DNA of 64,000 bases. It comes from Methanosuratincola petrocarbonis. GTDB taxonomy: Archaea > Thermoproteota > Methanomethylicia > Methanomethylicales > Methanomethylicaceae. Below the pieces are notes generated by a model, which was not told where the DNA came from, ran no database searches, and saw only the letters and a program-made list of their open reading frames with translations. Position numbers and translations under genes: made by a program. The stretch's first letter is position 1. Every line of letters begins with the position of its first letter. The stretch lies in contig CP130488.1 of the NCBI GenBank assembly GCA_030522375.1, positions 558,001 through 622,000 of the forward strand, read 5' to 3'. Below are positions 51,825 through 59,858 of this stretch, piece after piece.

Positions 51825-53110
51825 TGCCAGGTGAACAGAGAGGCGGGGAATGGCTGAGCAGGAAGCACGGCGAGTTCAGGGAGTGGATGGGCGACGAGAA
51901 GCGGAGGACAGGGCTGGGGAGGGCGGTCTCCGCTTACACGGCTGCGAAGGAGAAGGCGCTGGAGAGGCTCCCGGAGCTCGAGGCGGTCAGGAAAGAGGTC
52001 CGCCAGATCAAGGAGCAGTCGATCGCCAGGATGGGCGAGCTGGCGAAGGCGGCGATGGACTCGATCAGGGACGTGAAGGGCGAGGCTTACCTGGCAAGGG
52101 ACGCCGAGGAGGCGAGGAGGATAGTCTCGGAGCTCGTCGGGCAGGGCAAACTGGTCGTGAAGTCCAAGTCGCTCACCAGCGAGGAGATCGGGATAAACGA
52201 GGCTCTCGAGGGGCTCGGGAACAGGGTATACGAGACCGACCTCGGCGAGTTCATCATACAGCTCAGGAAGGAGAAGCCGACGCACATCATAAACCCGTCG
52301 GTCCACGTCCCGAGGGAGGAGGTCGCGCGGACCTTCTCAGAGCTCCTGGGGCGGAGAGTGGACCCGGATATTGCTGGGCTGGTCGGGGTCGCGAGGGAGT
52401 ACCTGAGGGACAAGTTCTGCAACGCCGACGTCGGGATCACCGGGGCGAACATAGTCTCGGCGAGGACCGGGACGCTCTTCATCGTCGAGAACGAGGGGAA
52501 CGCGAGGTTCGTGAGCAACGCCCCGCCGAAGCACATCTGCATCACCGGGATCGAGAAGATAGTCCCGGGGCTGCCCGAGGCCTTCAAGGTGCTGCAGGTC
52601 CTCCCGCCGTACGCGACGGGCGTCTCCATATCCGCCTACGTCTCGCTGATAACCGGGCCCAGCAAGACCGCGGACATCGAGAAGACTATAGTCTACGGCG
52701 CGCACGGACCGAAGGAGCTCCACGTCGTCCTACTCGACAACGGGCGGAGCAGGATGGCTGAGGACGAGGCGTTCAGGGAGGCCCTGTACTGCATAAGGTG
52801 CGGGGGGTGCATGTACGAGTGCCCGGTCTACAGGATCATCGGCGGGTCCTTCGGGAACAACTACTTCGGCGGGATAGGGCTGATCTGGAGCGCCTTCACC
52901 GCCGGGGAGGAGGCTGTCGCGGCTGCGGTGGACGCGTGCACCAAGTGCGGCAGGTGCAAGGAGGTCTGCCCGCTCGAGATCGACACCCCGAGGATGGTCG
53001 AGCGCCTCAAGGAGCGGCTCGCCAGGAAAGGGTACGTCCACCCGAGGCACGAGGAGATAAAGAGGAGCATACTCGAGAAGGGGAACCCGTTCGGCGAGAG
53101 GGAAGGATGA
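51821..53110 (+). CDS. lutB: LutB-like LUD-domain iron-sulfur protein
   Basis: A 429-residue protein starting ATG ATG at 51821, overlapping the lutA stop. The N-terminal LUD domain (about 90-300) contains KSLTSEEIGINEAL, DLGEFIIQL, HIINPSVHVPREEVA, GITGANIVSARTGTLF and NEGNARFVSNAPPKH, the standard LutB series. Two C-terminal 4Fe-4S motifs are CIRCGGCMYECP and CTKCGRCKEVCP. With lutA it forms a two-gene lactate-utilisation-like complex that lacks the usual LutC. It is the last gene before the A+T-rich accessory region. Confidence 0.9.
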   Translation: MMPGEQRGGEWLSRKHGEFREWMGDEKRRTGLGRAVSAYTAAKEKALERLPELEAVRKEVRQIKEQSIARMGELAKAAMDSIRDVKGEAYLARDAEEARRIVSELVGQGKLVVKSKSLTSEEIGINEALEGLGNRVYETDLGEFIIQLRKEKPTHIINPSVHVPREEVARTFSELLGRRVDPDIAGLVGVAREYLRDKFCNADVGITGANIVSARTGTLFIVENEGNARFVSNAPPKHICITGIEKIVPGLPEAFKVLQVLPPYATGVSISAYVSLITGPSKTADIEKTIVYGAHGPKELHVVLLDNGRSRMAEDEAFREALYCIRCGGCMYECPVYRIIGGSFGNNYFGGIGLIWSAFTAGEEAVAAAVDACTKCGRCKEVCPLEIDTPRMVERLKERLARKGYVHPRHEEIKRSILEKGNPFGEREG

Positions 53111-53195
53111 GTGGATGATCGCCCACAGATATTCTCCTAATTCCCTTAGATTTCTCTGAGAACATGGTATTTGAGAAGCTCTGGATTTCGGGACT

Positions 53196-53432
53196 CTAAA
53201 CAAGCCTGTTTGTTGTTGGAATTACTTCTTTGAAGTCAAGATTGCACAGAAGAGACGACAAATCTACTTCGTCTTTACTAATGATTTTTCCCTCTGAGAA
53301 TGTTTTGTCCGCATCGAAAAACAGCTTCCAGCCTTTGCTTTGCCCTTGATCATTTAACCGTCTTGGCATTGTGCCTTTTATAAGCTTATCGATCTCAGAA
53401 AGTAGCGTCTCATATTGGAAAATTTTAAGATT
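53196..53432 (-). pseudogene. Startless protein-like fragment
   Basis: On the minus strand an open frame of 78 codons runs from after a TAG (53433-53435) to a TAG at 53196-53198 and reads like real protein (YETLLSEIDKLIKG, KGWKLFFDADKTF, SKDEVDLSSLLCN). It has no start codon before an internal ATG at 53369, which would leave only 57 residues. The rest of the 335-base gap (53111-53446) shows nothing else. I take it as the 3' remnant of an unidentified gene; a genuine 57-residue product is the alternative. Confidence 0.45.
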
Positions 53433-53446
53433 CTATATGATCCAAC

Positions 53447-53941
53447 ATGAAGAAGAGGGGCATTGGGGATATGCCCAAAAAGAGCCTCACAATAGCAGCA
53501 GTAGCGATTATTGTAACTTTAGCATTGGTGTCTGTTGCCTTATGGTTCACTCAGGAGCTTAAACAAAGGGAAGCTATCAACAACGTCCAAATAGCCTTGG
53601 ACGGGGTGAGCGTCGAGAGTATAGGATTAACAGGTGCGACGCTCAACATTAGATTAAGGGTGTACAACCCTGGCACGATTACTGCAACTTTGGATCATGC
53701 AGATTACGACATGTACGGCAACAATGTTCATCTCGGAAACGGCACAATCTCTCAAAGAGTAGACATTCCGCCAGGTGGGACTAGGGCGGTTTCGACAGAT
53801 TTCTACCTTTCGTATGCAGGGGTCGGGAATGTCCTTTGGAATGCCATCCGGGAAGGGAAAGTGACCTGGCGCGTAAGAGGCACCGCCTACTTTGATGCCC
53901 TTTTAGGCACTATAAACATCCCATTCGACCTCACTCTTTGA
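53447..53941 (+). CDS. LEA14-like (WHy domain) membrane-anchored protein
   Basis: A 164-residue protein with an N-terminal membrane helix (LTIAAVAIIVTLALVSVALW, about 15-34) and an LEA type 2/WHy domain. The phrase LRVYNPGTITATLDHADYDM and later GNGTISQRVDIPPGGTRA are typical; related proteins are linked to desiccation or stress tolerance. ATG 53447 or ATG 53471 (MPKKSLTIAA) may start it. The stop codon runs directly into a PIN-domain remnant. Confidence 0.8.
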   Translation: MKKRGIGDMPKKSLTIAAVAIIVTLALVSVALWFTQELKQREAINNVQIALDGVSVESIGLTGATLNIRLRVYNPGTITATLDHADYDMYGNNVHLGNGTISQRVDIPPGGTRAVSTDFYLSYAGVGNVLWNAIREGKVTWRVRGTAYFDALLGTINIPFDLTL

Positions 53942-54029
53942 AGCTGCCCTTAGCCACGCCCTCGCTTTAGCGACCTTCGACAAGAAGCTCAAGAGAATAG
54001 CGATAGAAAAGGGTTGGGATTCGTTCCAG
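53940..54029 (+). pseudogene. PIN-domain (VapC) C-terminal remnant
   Basis: Thirty codons in the -1 frame from the LEA14 stop translate to EAALSHALALATFDKKLKRI and then AIEKGWDSF. This is the usual end of a PIN-domain toxin (last helix with Asp, then TFDKKLKRIA). The N-terminal three quarters of the domain are missing and there is no start. Downstream the frame stays open by chance to about 54138 but no longer resembles the family. A decayed toxin gene, joined to the LEA14 gene by deletion, is the simplest reading. Confidence 0.65.
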
Positions 54030-54074
54030 AAAGGCGTTACGATTGGCTTGTCAACCCTCAAAAACCCTCTTTAT

Positions 54075-54490
54075 TTAACGGTGGGCTCTTCGCCTTTTCA
54101 TCAGCAGAAAAATGGCTACTGCAATGATCAATATTACTAATACAAGTATCGCGGCCACTGTCCCTGGAATCCATTGCTGGTCCTGCGGCTGGACCTCTTA
54201 TACCGATAAGAAAACCGCCTGACTCTTGGCCCCCTCATGATCGCTGTCGCCCTCCCAGGAGGCGGTCACTCCCCAGTTGCCCGGCAGATCAGGTGCAATA
54301 GCGAACTCGTAGCGCCCATGCCCGTCAGCTGCCGTGCTTACGGTCATGTTGCTCCTATCGGGCTTGGCGAAAACCAGCTTTATTGTCGCCCCTGGCATCG
54401 AGATGATTGATCCTGAGACATTAATGACGTCCTTAAAAGCCGCTGCAGGATTGGAAACTGAGCGCGATTCCGCCAGGTTCCCTCGCGTTT
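54075..54490 (-). pseudogene. Surface-protein C-terminal remnant with in-frame stop
   Basis: A minus-strand frame encodes an Ig/CarboxypepD_reg-like end domain (VINVSGSIISMPGATIKLVF, LPGNWGVTASWEGDSDHEG). A TAA at 54198-54200 then interrupts, but the same frame goes on to a perfect C-terminal anchor (TVAAILVLVILIIAVAIFLL, then MKRRRAHR) and stops at 54075. No signal peptide or start is found upstream, where the frame is closed by a stop near 54487. Domain order matches the intact surface protein at 34240-36687. It is a truncated, nonsense-mutated relative. Confidence 0.65.
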
Positions 54491-54586
54491 GACTTAATAT
54501 TTAGGTAATTTTACTAAAAAGGATAAGTAATCATTTAAAAAGGCTTAAATATAAAAATTAAAGAAAAAAATCCGTAGATAATAAAA

Positions 54587-55111
54587 ATGGTATCCAATAG
54601 TCTAAATTGGACAAACTGGTTAAAATTTAAAAATATTTGGGTAAGGAATGGAAGTAAATATTTCTTCCAATCTAAGGAAAATCTGCTCATTCCTGAAGAT
54701 CCGGGTGTCTACCAAGTCAGGTGCATACAAAAAAACGATAAGCCGATTCAAATACAAAGGGCGAATGGTGTCGATACGGAGGGCATCCTCTACATAGGCA
54801 GCTCTAGTGATCTTATGGAAAGAATAAGGACTTTTTGGAGAGGGGTTAACGAGAATGTGCCTCCAAATCTATTGCAAGCTTCTATTTCAAGCGCCAACAT
54901 GTCCCAGATTTACAACCTTTTGAAAGTCCCTCATTCAGGTGCCAATACCTACGCGATTTTCCAGTTTGCTGGGGTTTTCCCTCAGGATTCTTTAGAAGTG
55001 CAGTGGGCTCAAACATCTACATACAAATCCGATGAAACAACTCTGTTATACGCATATATGGCAAAGTTTCTTGACAAGCCTCCTTTGAATCTTTCGATCA
55101 AGCGGTGGTGA
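54587..55111 (+). CDS. GIY-YIG-like nuclease domain protein
   Basis: A 174-residue protein. PGVYQVRC (residues 39-46) and GILYIGSSSDLMERIRTFWR (66-85) give the GIY and YIG elements and the following Arg. A late DETTLLYAYMAKFLDKPPLN supplies the Glu and closing Asn pattern of the fold. The insertion between GIY and YIG is longer than usual. It sits upstream of the methyltransferase-helicase operon and has its A+T-rich composition. Role in DNA cutting is inferred. An A+T-rich promoter region fills 54484-54586. Confidence 0.65.
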   Translation: MVSNSLNWTNWLKFKNIWVRNGSKYFFQSKENLLIPEDPGVYQVRCIQKNDKPIQIQRANGVDTEGILYIGSSSDLMERIRTFWRGVNENVPPNLLQASISSANMSQIYNLLKVPHSGANTYAIFQFAGVFPQDSLEVQWAQTSTYKSDETTLLYAYMAKFLDKPPLNLSIKRW

Positions 55112-55204
55112 TTTTAGGGAAGAGCAAAGAGTGCCATTATTCGATCTATTGCTCCAGACATCTAGATGAACTGCATAAGGGGGGCGCAAAAAATCATGCG
55201 CGCC

Positions 55205-55661
55205 TAAGCGCCAAGATCGATTATCGATCTTCCCCCCATTTTCTTTGCATTGACCGTCAAATCAGCCCACCAGAAAGCTCTCAAAACCATGAGTTTCGTA
55301 AAACGGTTTCAGTACTTCCTTCAGAACCAGGTTCTAGGTTGGATCCGCAAGGATGCTGTCCGTCCCCTGTTCAGCAACGGCGATCGCCGCCCATCCATTA
55401 CCATGTAAAGTCACAGGCGCCATGGGATCTTACACTTCTGATACATGCGACGTCGTCCTTCCTTCGTATTTGTTCAATCACCAGCCGATTGAGCCTGTGA
55501 TCCTTCTTGCAAGAACCATGTCCGATACCTCTGGGCATGGGATGCAGAATGATAAATCCTTGCTGCGAGGACAGAATTCCAGCTCCACCCTGGATGCGCA
55601 CAATTATGCATCTAGGATCGACTCACCAAAGGTGGCTCTGATAAAAAATGGATCTCACTGA
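55205..55661 (+). pseudogene. Frameshifted remnant of an unidentified gene
   Basis: From 55250 to about 55406 one frame reads smoothly (LTVKSAHQKALKTMSFVKRF, FLQNQVLGWIRKDAVRPLFS) and then meets TAA. A shifted frame takes over near 55400 (VTGAMGSYTSDTCDVVLPSY, NHQPIEPVILLARTMSDTSG) and runs to TGA at 55659-55661. The two parts look like one protein broken by a frameshift, with no proper start. I do not recognise the family. Other open frames here, including one from 55105, look like noise. Confidence 0.35.
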
Positions 55662-56028
55662 AGTGATGATCGAACAAGATGCAGGCATTTCAAGGGAAGC
55701 ATGCTATGAGATCAGGAGACTGGACTGACTTCTTTTTGGAGCGAGGAGCTCTTCAACGGGGGACAAGTGCAAGGAGCGGCGCGTTTTCTGGCTGGGACTC
55801 GAGGTCCACTGGGGGCAAGGCCCACGGGAAGCGCGCCGGACCGGAAGGGGACGGGGGTGCCGAGGTTTGAGCTGGAGGGAGTGCGAGGGTGTCCTGGAGC
55901 TCCTGTTCCTGAGGATGCGCGGGTGCGGGTCGAAGGAAGAGTGCCGGGAGGCGGTGGAGGAGGTCCTGGCGCTCGTGAAGGAAAGGAAGCTCGAGAGGTT
56001 AAAAGAGCGGTTTGGGACGATGGGGTAG
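55648..56028 (+). pseudogene. Decayed GC-rich gene with several frame changes
   Basis: A stretch whose protein-like pieces lie in different frames: MDLTEVMIEQDAGISREACY (from ATG 55648 to TGA 55726), GDWTDFFLE, EELFNGG, KERRVFWLGLEVHWGQG, and finally LSWRECEGVLELLFLRM through VEEVLALVKERKLERLKERF to TAG at 56026. The last part could still be made as a 53-residue product from TTG 55867 after GGGGGTG. The pieces are far richer in G+C than the flanks, like the rest of the chromosome. I read it as a resident gene in decay; family unknown. Confidence 0.4.
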
Positions 56029-56114
56029 ATGTTTTTAAAGCAGTGCTTAATGAATTCTATACTTGGCAAATAAGAACTAAATTTTTTATATAACAAATTT
56101 TCATACTTTGCTGC

Positions 56115-56570
56115 ATGGACACTGGTGATGAAAAACTGTTCTATTTTGCATACGGATCTAACATGGATCCAGAACAAATGAAAGAAAGACAGGCAAAGTT
56201 TTTCTCGCGGAAAGGGGCCGTTCTAAGAGGATGGCAGCTCGTTTTTAACGTCGAATCGAAAACATGGAAATGCGGTGTTGCGAATATTGTCGAAAAAGAG
56301 GCCGCAAAGGTCGAAGGTGTGCTTTATGAGATCACAAAAAACAGTCTTGACGAATTAGATCGTTATGAAGGGTTTCCTAGAAAATATCAACGGAAATTGC
56401 TATCGGTCGAAAGTGAAGGCAAAGAATACAAAGCAGAAGTCTACATTTCAAAAGAAAATAAAGACGGGCTGAAGCCCTCAAAGAGATACTTGAAACAACT
56501 TCTGAAAGGGCAAGACGTTCTTTCCAAAGAGTACGTCGAGATGCTGAGGAAAGTGGAAACCCAGGACTAG
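56115..56570 (+). CDS. Gamma-glutamylcyclotransferase-like protein
   Basis: A 151-residue GGCT/AIG2-fold protein. The substrate loop YFAYGSNMDPEQM (residues 10-22) and the catalytic Glu in ELDRYEGFPRKYQ (about residues 75-88) are intact, as is VEGVLYEIT. Family members form 5-oxoproline from gamma-glutamyl amines. A strong TATA box (TTTTTATATAAC, 56085-56095) precedes ATG by about 20-30 bases. Composition is A+T-rich like the neighbouring island. Confidence 0.85.
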   Translation: MDTGDEKLFYFAYGSNMDPEQMKERQAKFFSRKGAVLRGWQLVFNVESKTWKCGVANIVEKEAAKVEGVLYEITKNSLDELDRYEGFPRKYQRKLLSVESEGKEYKAEVYISKENKDGLKPSKRYLKQLLKGQDVLSKEYVEMLRKVETQD

Positions 56571-56706
56571 ACAAAAAACCGGCAGTGTTGTTAAATCATG
56601 CTCTGGTCCTGATCCTGCGGAACCCCAGCAACTTGGAATTTTTTAATTTATAATTGATTAACTTTAAATTAGCTACAATATATAGTAATTAAAGGATGGT
56701 GAAGAC

Positions 56707-56877
56707 ATGACAAAGTGTCCATATTGCGGCCATGATGGAGCAGACAAAGTGCTTAAATCGTGGCGATTTCGTTTCTACGATGTCAGGCGGATGGAATGTG
56801 AGAAGTGCGGTAAGAAATTTAACCACTATAAGGGCACCTCTGGAGGGAAAATTTCAGAGTTCTTTATCAAGATGTGA
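56707..56877 (+). CDS. Small zinc-ribbon protein
   Basis: A 56-residue protein with two CxxC knuckles, CPYC (4-7) and CEKC (about 33-36), separated by a basic strand (KSWRFRFYDVRRME), then KKFNHYKGTSGG. It is a DNA- or RNA-binding zinc ribbon of the type found as a free-standing protein or at transposase N termini. A TATA box (CAATATATAG, 56675-56684) and GGATGGTGA before the ATG support it. It lies upstream of the defence operon. Confidence 0.65.
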   Translation: MTKCPYCGHDGADKVLKSWRFRFYDVRRMECEKCGKKFNHYKGTSGGKISEFFIKM

Positions 56878-56963
56878 GGGGGGCTCAACGGAAGCTCGTG
56901 AGCCTCATGTTGATTCTGATTTTATCCCCAGCGCGCCGGAAATGGGGAAAAATCCAGTTTTCC

Positions 56964-57120
56964 CTATCCTGGTATTGGAGTGAGGTCTCTTACCGATGAG
57001 AGCATCAAAAGCAAGTTCCCTTTGTTCAACAAACGCAACTCCTCAATCACGTCCTCTGAAGTCTTAATTCTTAATCGTAATTTTTTAGTATTAGAAGGCT
57101 TATAGAAATGCTATCACTCA
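56964..57120 (-). pseudogene. Startless protein-like fragment under the operon promoter
   Basis: A minus-strand frame of about 49 codons, open from a TAG near 57110 to TAG at 56964-56966, reads KPSNTKKLRLRIKTSEDVIE then LRLLNKGNLLLMLSSVRDLT. It has no suitable start. It overlaps the region just upstream of the DUF499 gene. It may be a gene remnant or chance; the remaining bases of 56878-57154 show nothing else except the promoter. Confidence 0.3.
57098..57106 (+). promoter_or_regulatory. TATA box of the defence operon
   Basis: GGCTTATAGA lies about 50 bases ahead of the DUF499 gene start, implying a leader of about 25 bases that includes GGTG seven bases before ATG 57155. No other promoter-like site appears between the genes downstream, in keeping with one transcript. 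Confidence 0.4.
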
Positions 57121-57154
57121 CTGTTAGAAGACGACTGTTTCGCGGTGTCTTTAT

Positions 57155-59854
57155 ATGAAAAATGTGTGGGAAGTTTGCGATTTTAGTGACGATATTAAGT
57201 TCGGGAGGTTTGATCCGAGCAGGTTTGCTGTTGAGCTTCATGCTGTTCTTGATGGAACGGCTGATCCTGTATATATAGATTCTAAACTTTTCCTTTCGAA
57301 TACCTATCCGACATCGAACATGGCTTTCATATTGAAAGAAGCTTTGAAAAGGCTAAGTTCTAAGGGCAGTCAGCCAGTTTTCATTTTGGATACGGAGTTC
57401 GGAGGAGGAAAAACTCATACACTTCTCTTATTGTATCATGTATTTAGCAATAGAAGCATAGGCACAGAGTTCATTAGGGATTTGGGTATTGACAAGGAAA
57501 TTGATGTTCTGGAAGTTCCAGAGGTAAGATTGGTGGCTATAGACTGTAGAAGCGTGAAGAGAAATACTCTTTGGGGCGAGTTAGCTGATGTTTTGGGGCA
57601 TTATAAAGATTTTGAGGCTGAGGATTCTGCAAGGCAGCCTGTGCAGGATATCAGTAAATTTAAGTCTTTGCTTAAGGAGCCCACTCTGATTTTGATTGAT
57701 GAGTTGCCAGATTATTTGCTTAGGGCGGCGGCTCGTGAGGTCGGAAAGGTAACACTCGCGGATCTAACTTTGTCTTTCATAATTCACTTGATTAGCGCGG
57801 TTGCAACGAGTAAGAATTCCATGCTAATTATAACTTTGACCGGGAAGCAAAGCCTGTATGAGAGGTTTGTGAAGAGGTTTAAGGGGGAGTATCAGAGGAT
57901 TCTGGACGGATTTTTGATTGAGGAGCTACATGACATAACTATTGAAGCGTCTTCTAGACAGACGAAGTTCATTGTTCCAGTAGAGAAGGACGAAGTTTCA
58001 AAGGTTATCCGAAAGCGTCTAGTGAAGAGCATAAAGGATGTGGATGAAGTCAGAAAAATAGTACGTGCATATTGCGATTATTATCAGAATAAGGGAATAT
58101 TGATAAGTCCTGGTTATGAAGAAAGGCTTGAAAATGCTTATCCGTTTCATCCGTTCCTCATTGACGTTCTTTATGAAAGAGTCTCAACCATCGAGGAGTT
58201 TAACAAGACCAGGGGCACACTTCGGTTATTGGCGATGATTTTACACAGGATTTATAGGGATAAAGTTGAATGTAAATTGGTTTCTGCCGGCGACATTCCC
58301 CTTCATGACCCTGAGATAAAGGATGAGCTTACTTCCAAGCTGGGGAAGGGTGATATGAGGCCCGTTATCGAGGCCGACTGCATAGGCAAGGCGAAGGTTA
58401 TTGACGGAAAGAGGAAAATTAAATTGGCTGAAAATATCGCTCGAACCATCTACTTATACTCGCTTATAGGGGCTGTGAAAATTTCGGGAATCAGGACGGG
58501 GGATGTGAAGCTTGCTGTTTGTCAGCCTGGAATTGACCCTGCTATTGTTGACGACATACTTAGAGAGATGGACGAGGAATTTTGGTATTTGAAGCATGAA
58601 GCAGGCGAGTATTATTTTGATAAGGAGCCAAACATAAACAAGATAATTCACGATTACAATGGCGAGGTGAGGCCCGAAGAGGCTAGGGGAATTATCAAGA
58701 GCACTTTGGAGTCCATGCTTCCGAACGGTTCAGGTGTTAAATGCATAGTTTGGGATAAAGACAAGGTTACCGACGAGCCTGACAGTCTTAAAATCTTTGC
58801 TCTTGATTACATGGATGTTGTCCGCTCTGATGAATTAGGCGTTCTCGAAAGCATTCTTGAAAGCAGATCTGAGGGCGGGATTAGAAGTTATAGGAATACT
58901 GTAGTTATGCTCCTGCCTTATAAAGAGGGCGTGAATGCGTTAATGGAAAGTGCGGTATTGATCCGCGCTATTGAAAAGGCGAAAATGGACGAACGCATCA
59001 AGCTTGACAGGGATAGATTAAAGAAAATTAACGAGAAGCTTGAAGCCAGTAAGGGCCATATGGTTACGGACTGTCAAAACGTTTACTCAAAGGTGGTTTA
59101 TCCTAGGATCGGCGATGGGAAACTGCAGATAGACGATTTGGGGTATGAAGAGAAAAAGAGCTTAACAGATATGGTTTTGTCCCATCTTAGGCGTAGGGGA
59201 AAACTTGTTGACAACTTATCGGCATCAGCGATAGAGGATCTCTTGAAGGGGGATGGAGCTGGAAAAGACAAAGTTCAGATTAAGGATATTTACACGCTTT
59301 ATCGGACAGATAGACGGAAACCTTTCATACTTTGCGGCGCCGTTGTTCTTGACGCTGTTAGGAACGGTGTTAGGGAGGGCCTGTTCGGATATGCGAGGGA
59401 GCTTGTTGAGAAAGACGGTAAATACGTGGCGAAGCCTAGAGAAGAAGTATTCAGCGTGGACTGGGAAGGATGGATTATAAAACCAGATCTCGTTTACGTT
59501 GAAGAGAAAAAGGAGCGGGAAAAAGAAAAAGAAGAGGAAAGGAAACCTTGGCCTCCGCCAGAGCCCCTTTATAATTATCGTTTTGAATGTAAAAGTTTGA
59601 ATGAAGCCTTGGAGCACCTGAATAAGCTTAAAGTTTTGTCTGTGGGTCGGGCCTTGGATATGCGCATTTCAATCAGTCTTATAAACGAAAGCGAAGACAA
59701 GGTCAGCATTGAAAGTAAATTGAAGAAGCTCGGGGAGCTTGAGAGTCTGCTTAATGTACTTAGGTCTAAGGGCTATTCTGGAAACGGCGAAATCACAGTA
59801 AGCTCTAAAGAGGATCTAAGCGAAGATTTGAAAAGGTATGGTTTGAGGGGTTAG
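57155..59854 (+). CDS. DUF499-family P-loop ATPase of a defence operon
   Basis: A large AAA-like ATPase of 899 residues in the DUF499/COG1483 family. Walker A is FGGGKTHTL (82-90) and Walker B is LILIDELPDYL (178-188). A sensor-like ITLTGKQSLYERF follows. The C-terminal half is alpha-helical, with a proline and charged linker (EKKEREKEKEEERKPWPPPE) before a final domain of about 100 residues. Such ATPases, related to BrxC/PglY, occur beside methyltransferases in anti-phage loci. First gene of a four-gene co-oriented operon. Confidence 0.85.
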   Translation: MKNVWEVCDFSDDIKFGRFDPSRFAVELHAVLDGTADPVYIDSKLFLSNTYPTSNMAFILKEALKRLSSKGSQPVFILDTEFGGGKTHTLLLLYHVFSNRSIGTEFIRDLGIDKEIDVLEVPEVRLVAIDCRSVKRNTLWGELADVLGHYKDFEAEDSARQPVQDISKFKSLLKEPTLILIDELPDYLLRAAAREVGKVTLADLTLSFIIHLISAVATSKNSMLIITLTGKQSLYERFVKRFKGEYQRILDGFLIEELHDITIEASSRQTKFIVPVEKDEVSKVIRKRLVKSIKDVDEVRKIVRAYCDYYQNKGILISPGYEERLENAYPFHPFLIDVLYERVSTIEEFNKTRGTLRLLAMILHRIYRDKVECKLVSAGDIPLHDPEIKDELTSKLGKGDMRPVIEADCIGKAKVIDGKRKIKLAENIARTIYLYSLIGAVKISGIRTGDVKLAVCQPGIDPAIVDDILREMDEEFWYLKHEAGEYYFDKEPNINKIIHDYNGEVRPEEARGIIKSTLESMLPNGSGVKCIVWDKDKVTDEPDSLKIFALDYMDVVRSDELGVLESILESRSEGGIRSYRNTVVMLLPYKEGVNALMESAVLIRAIEKAKMDERIKLDRDRLKKINEKLEASKGHMVTDCQNVYSKVVYPRIGDGKLQIDDLGYEEKKSLTDMVLSHLRRRGKLVDNLSASAIEDLLKGDGAGKDKVQIKDIYTLYRTDRRKPFILCGAVVLDAVRNGVREGLFGYARELVEKDGKYVAKPREEVFSVDWEGWIIKPDLVYVEEKKEREKEKEEERKPWPPPEPLYNYRFECKSLNEALEHLNKLKVLSVGRALDMRISISLINESEDKVSIESKLKKLGELESLLNVLRSKGYSGNGEITVSSKEDLSEDLKRYGLRG

Positions 59855-59858
59855 CAGT

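Noticed and set aside
55105..55500. 131-codon ORF starting GTG inside the end of the GIY-YIG gene
   Set aside because: Its second half reads as random sequence rich in Ser/Pro/Cys, and two other frames in the same stretch look far more protein-like. I treat it as chance.
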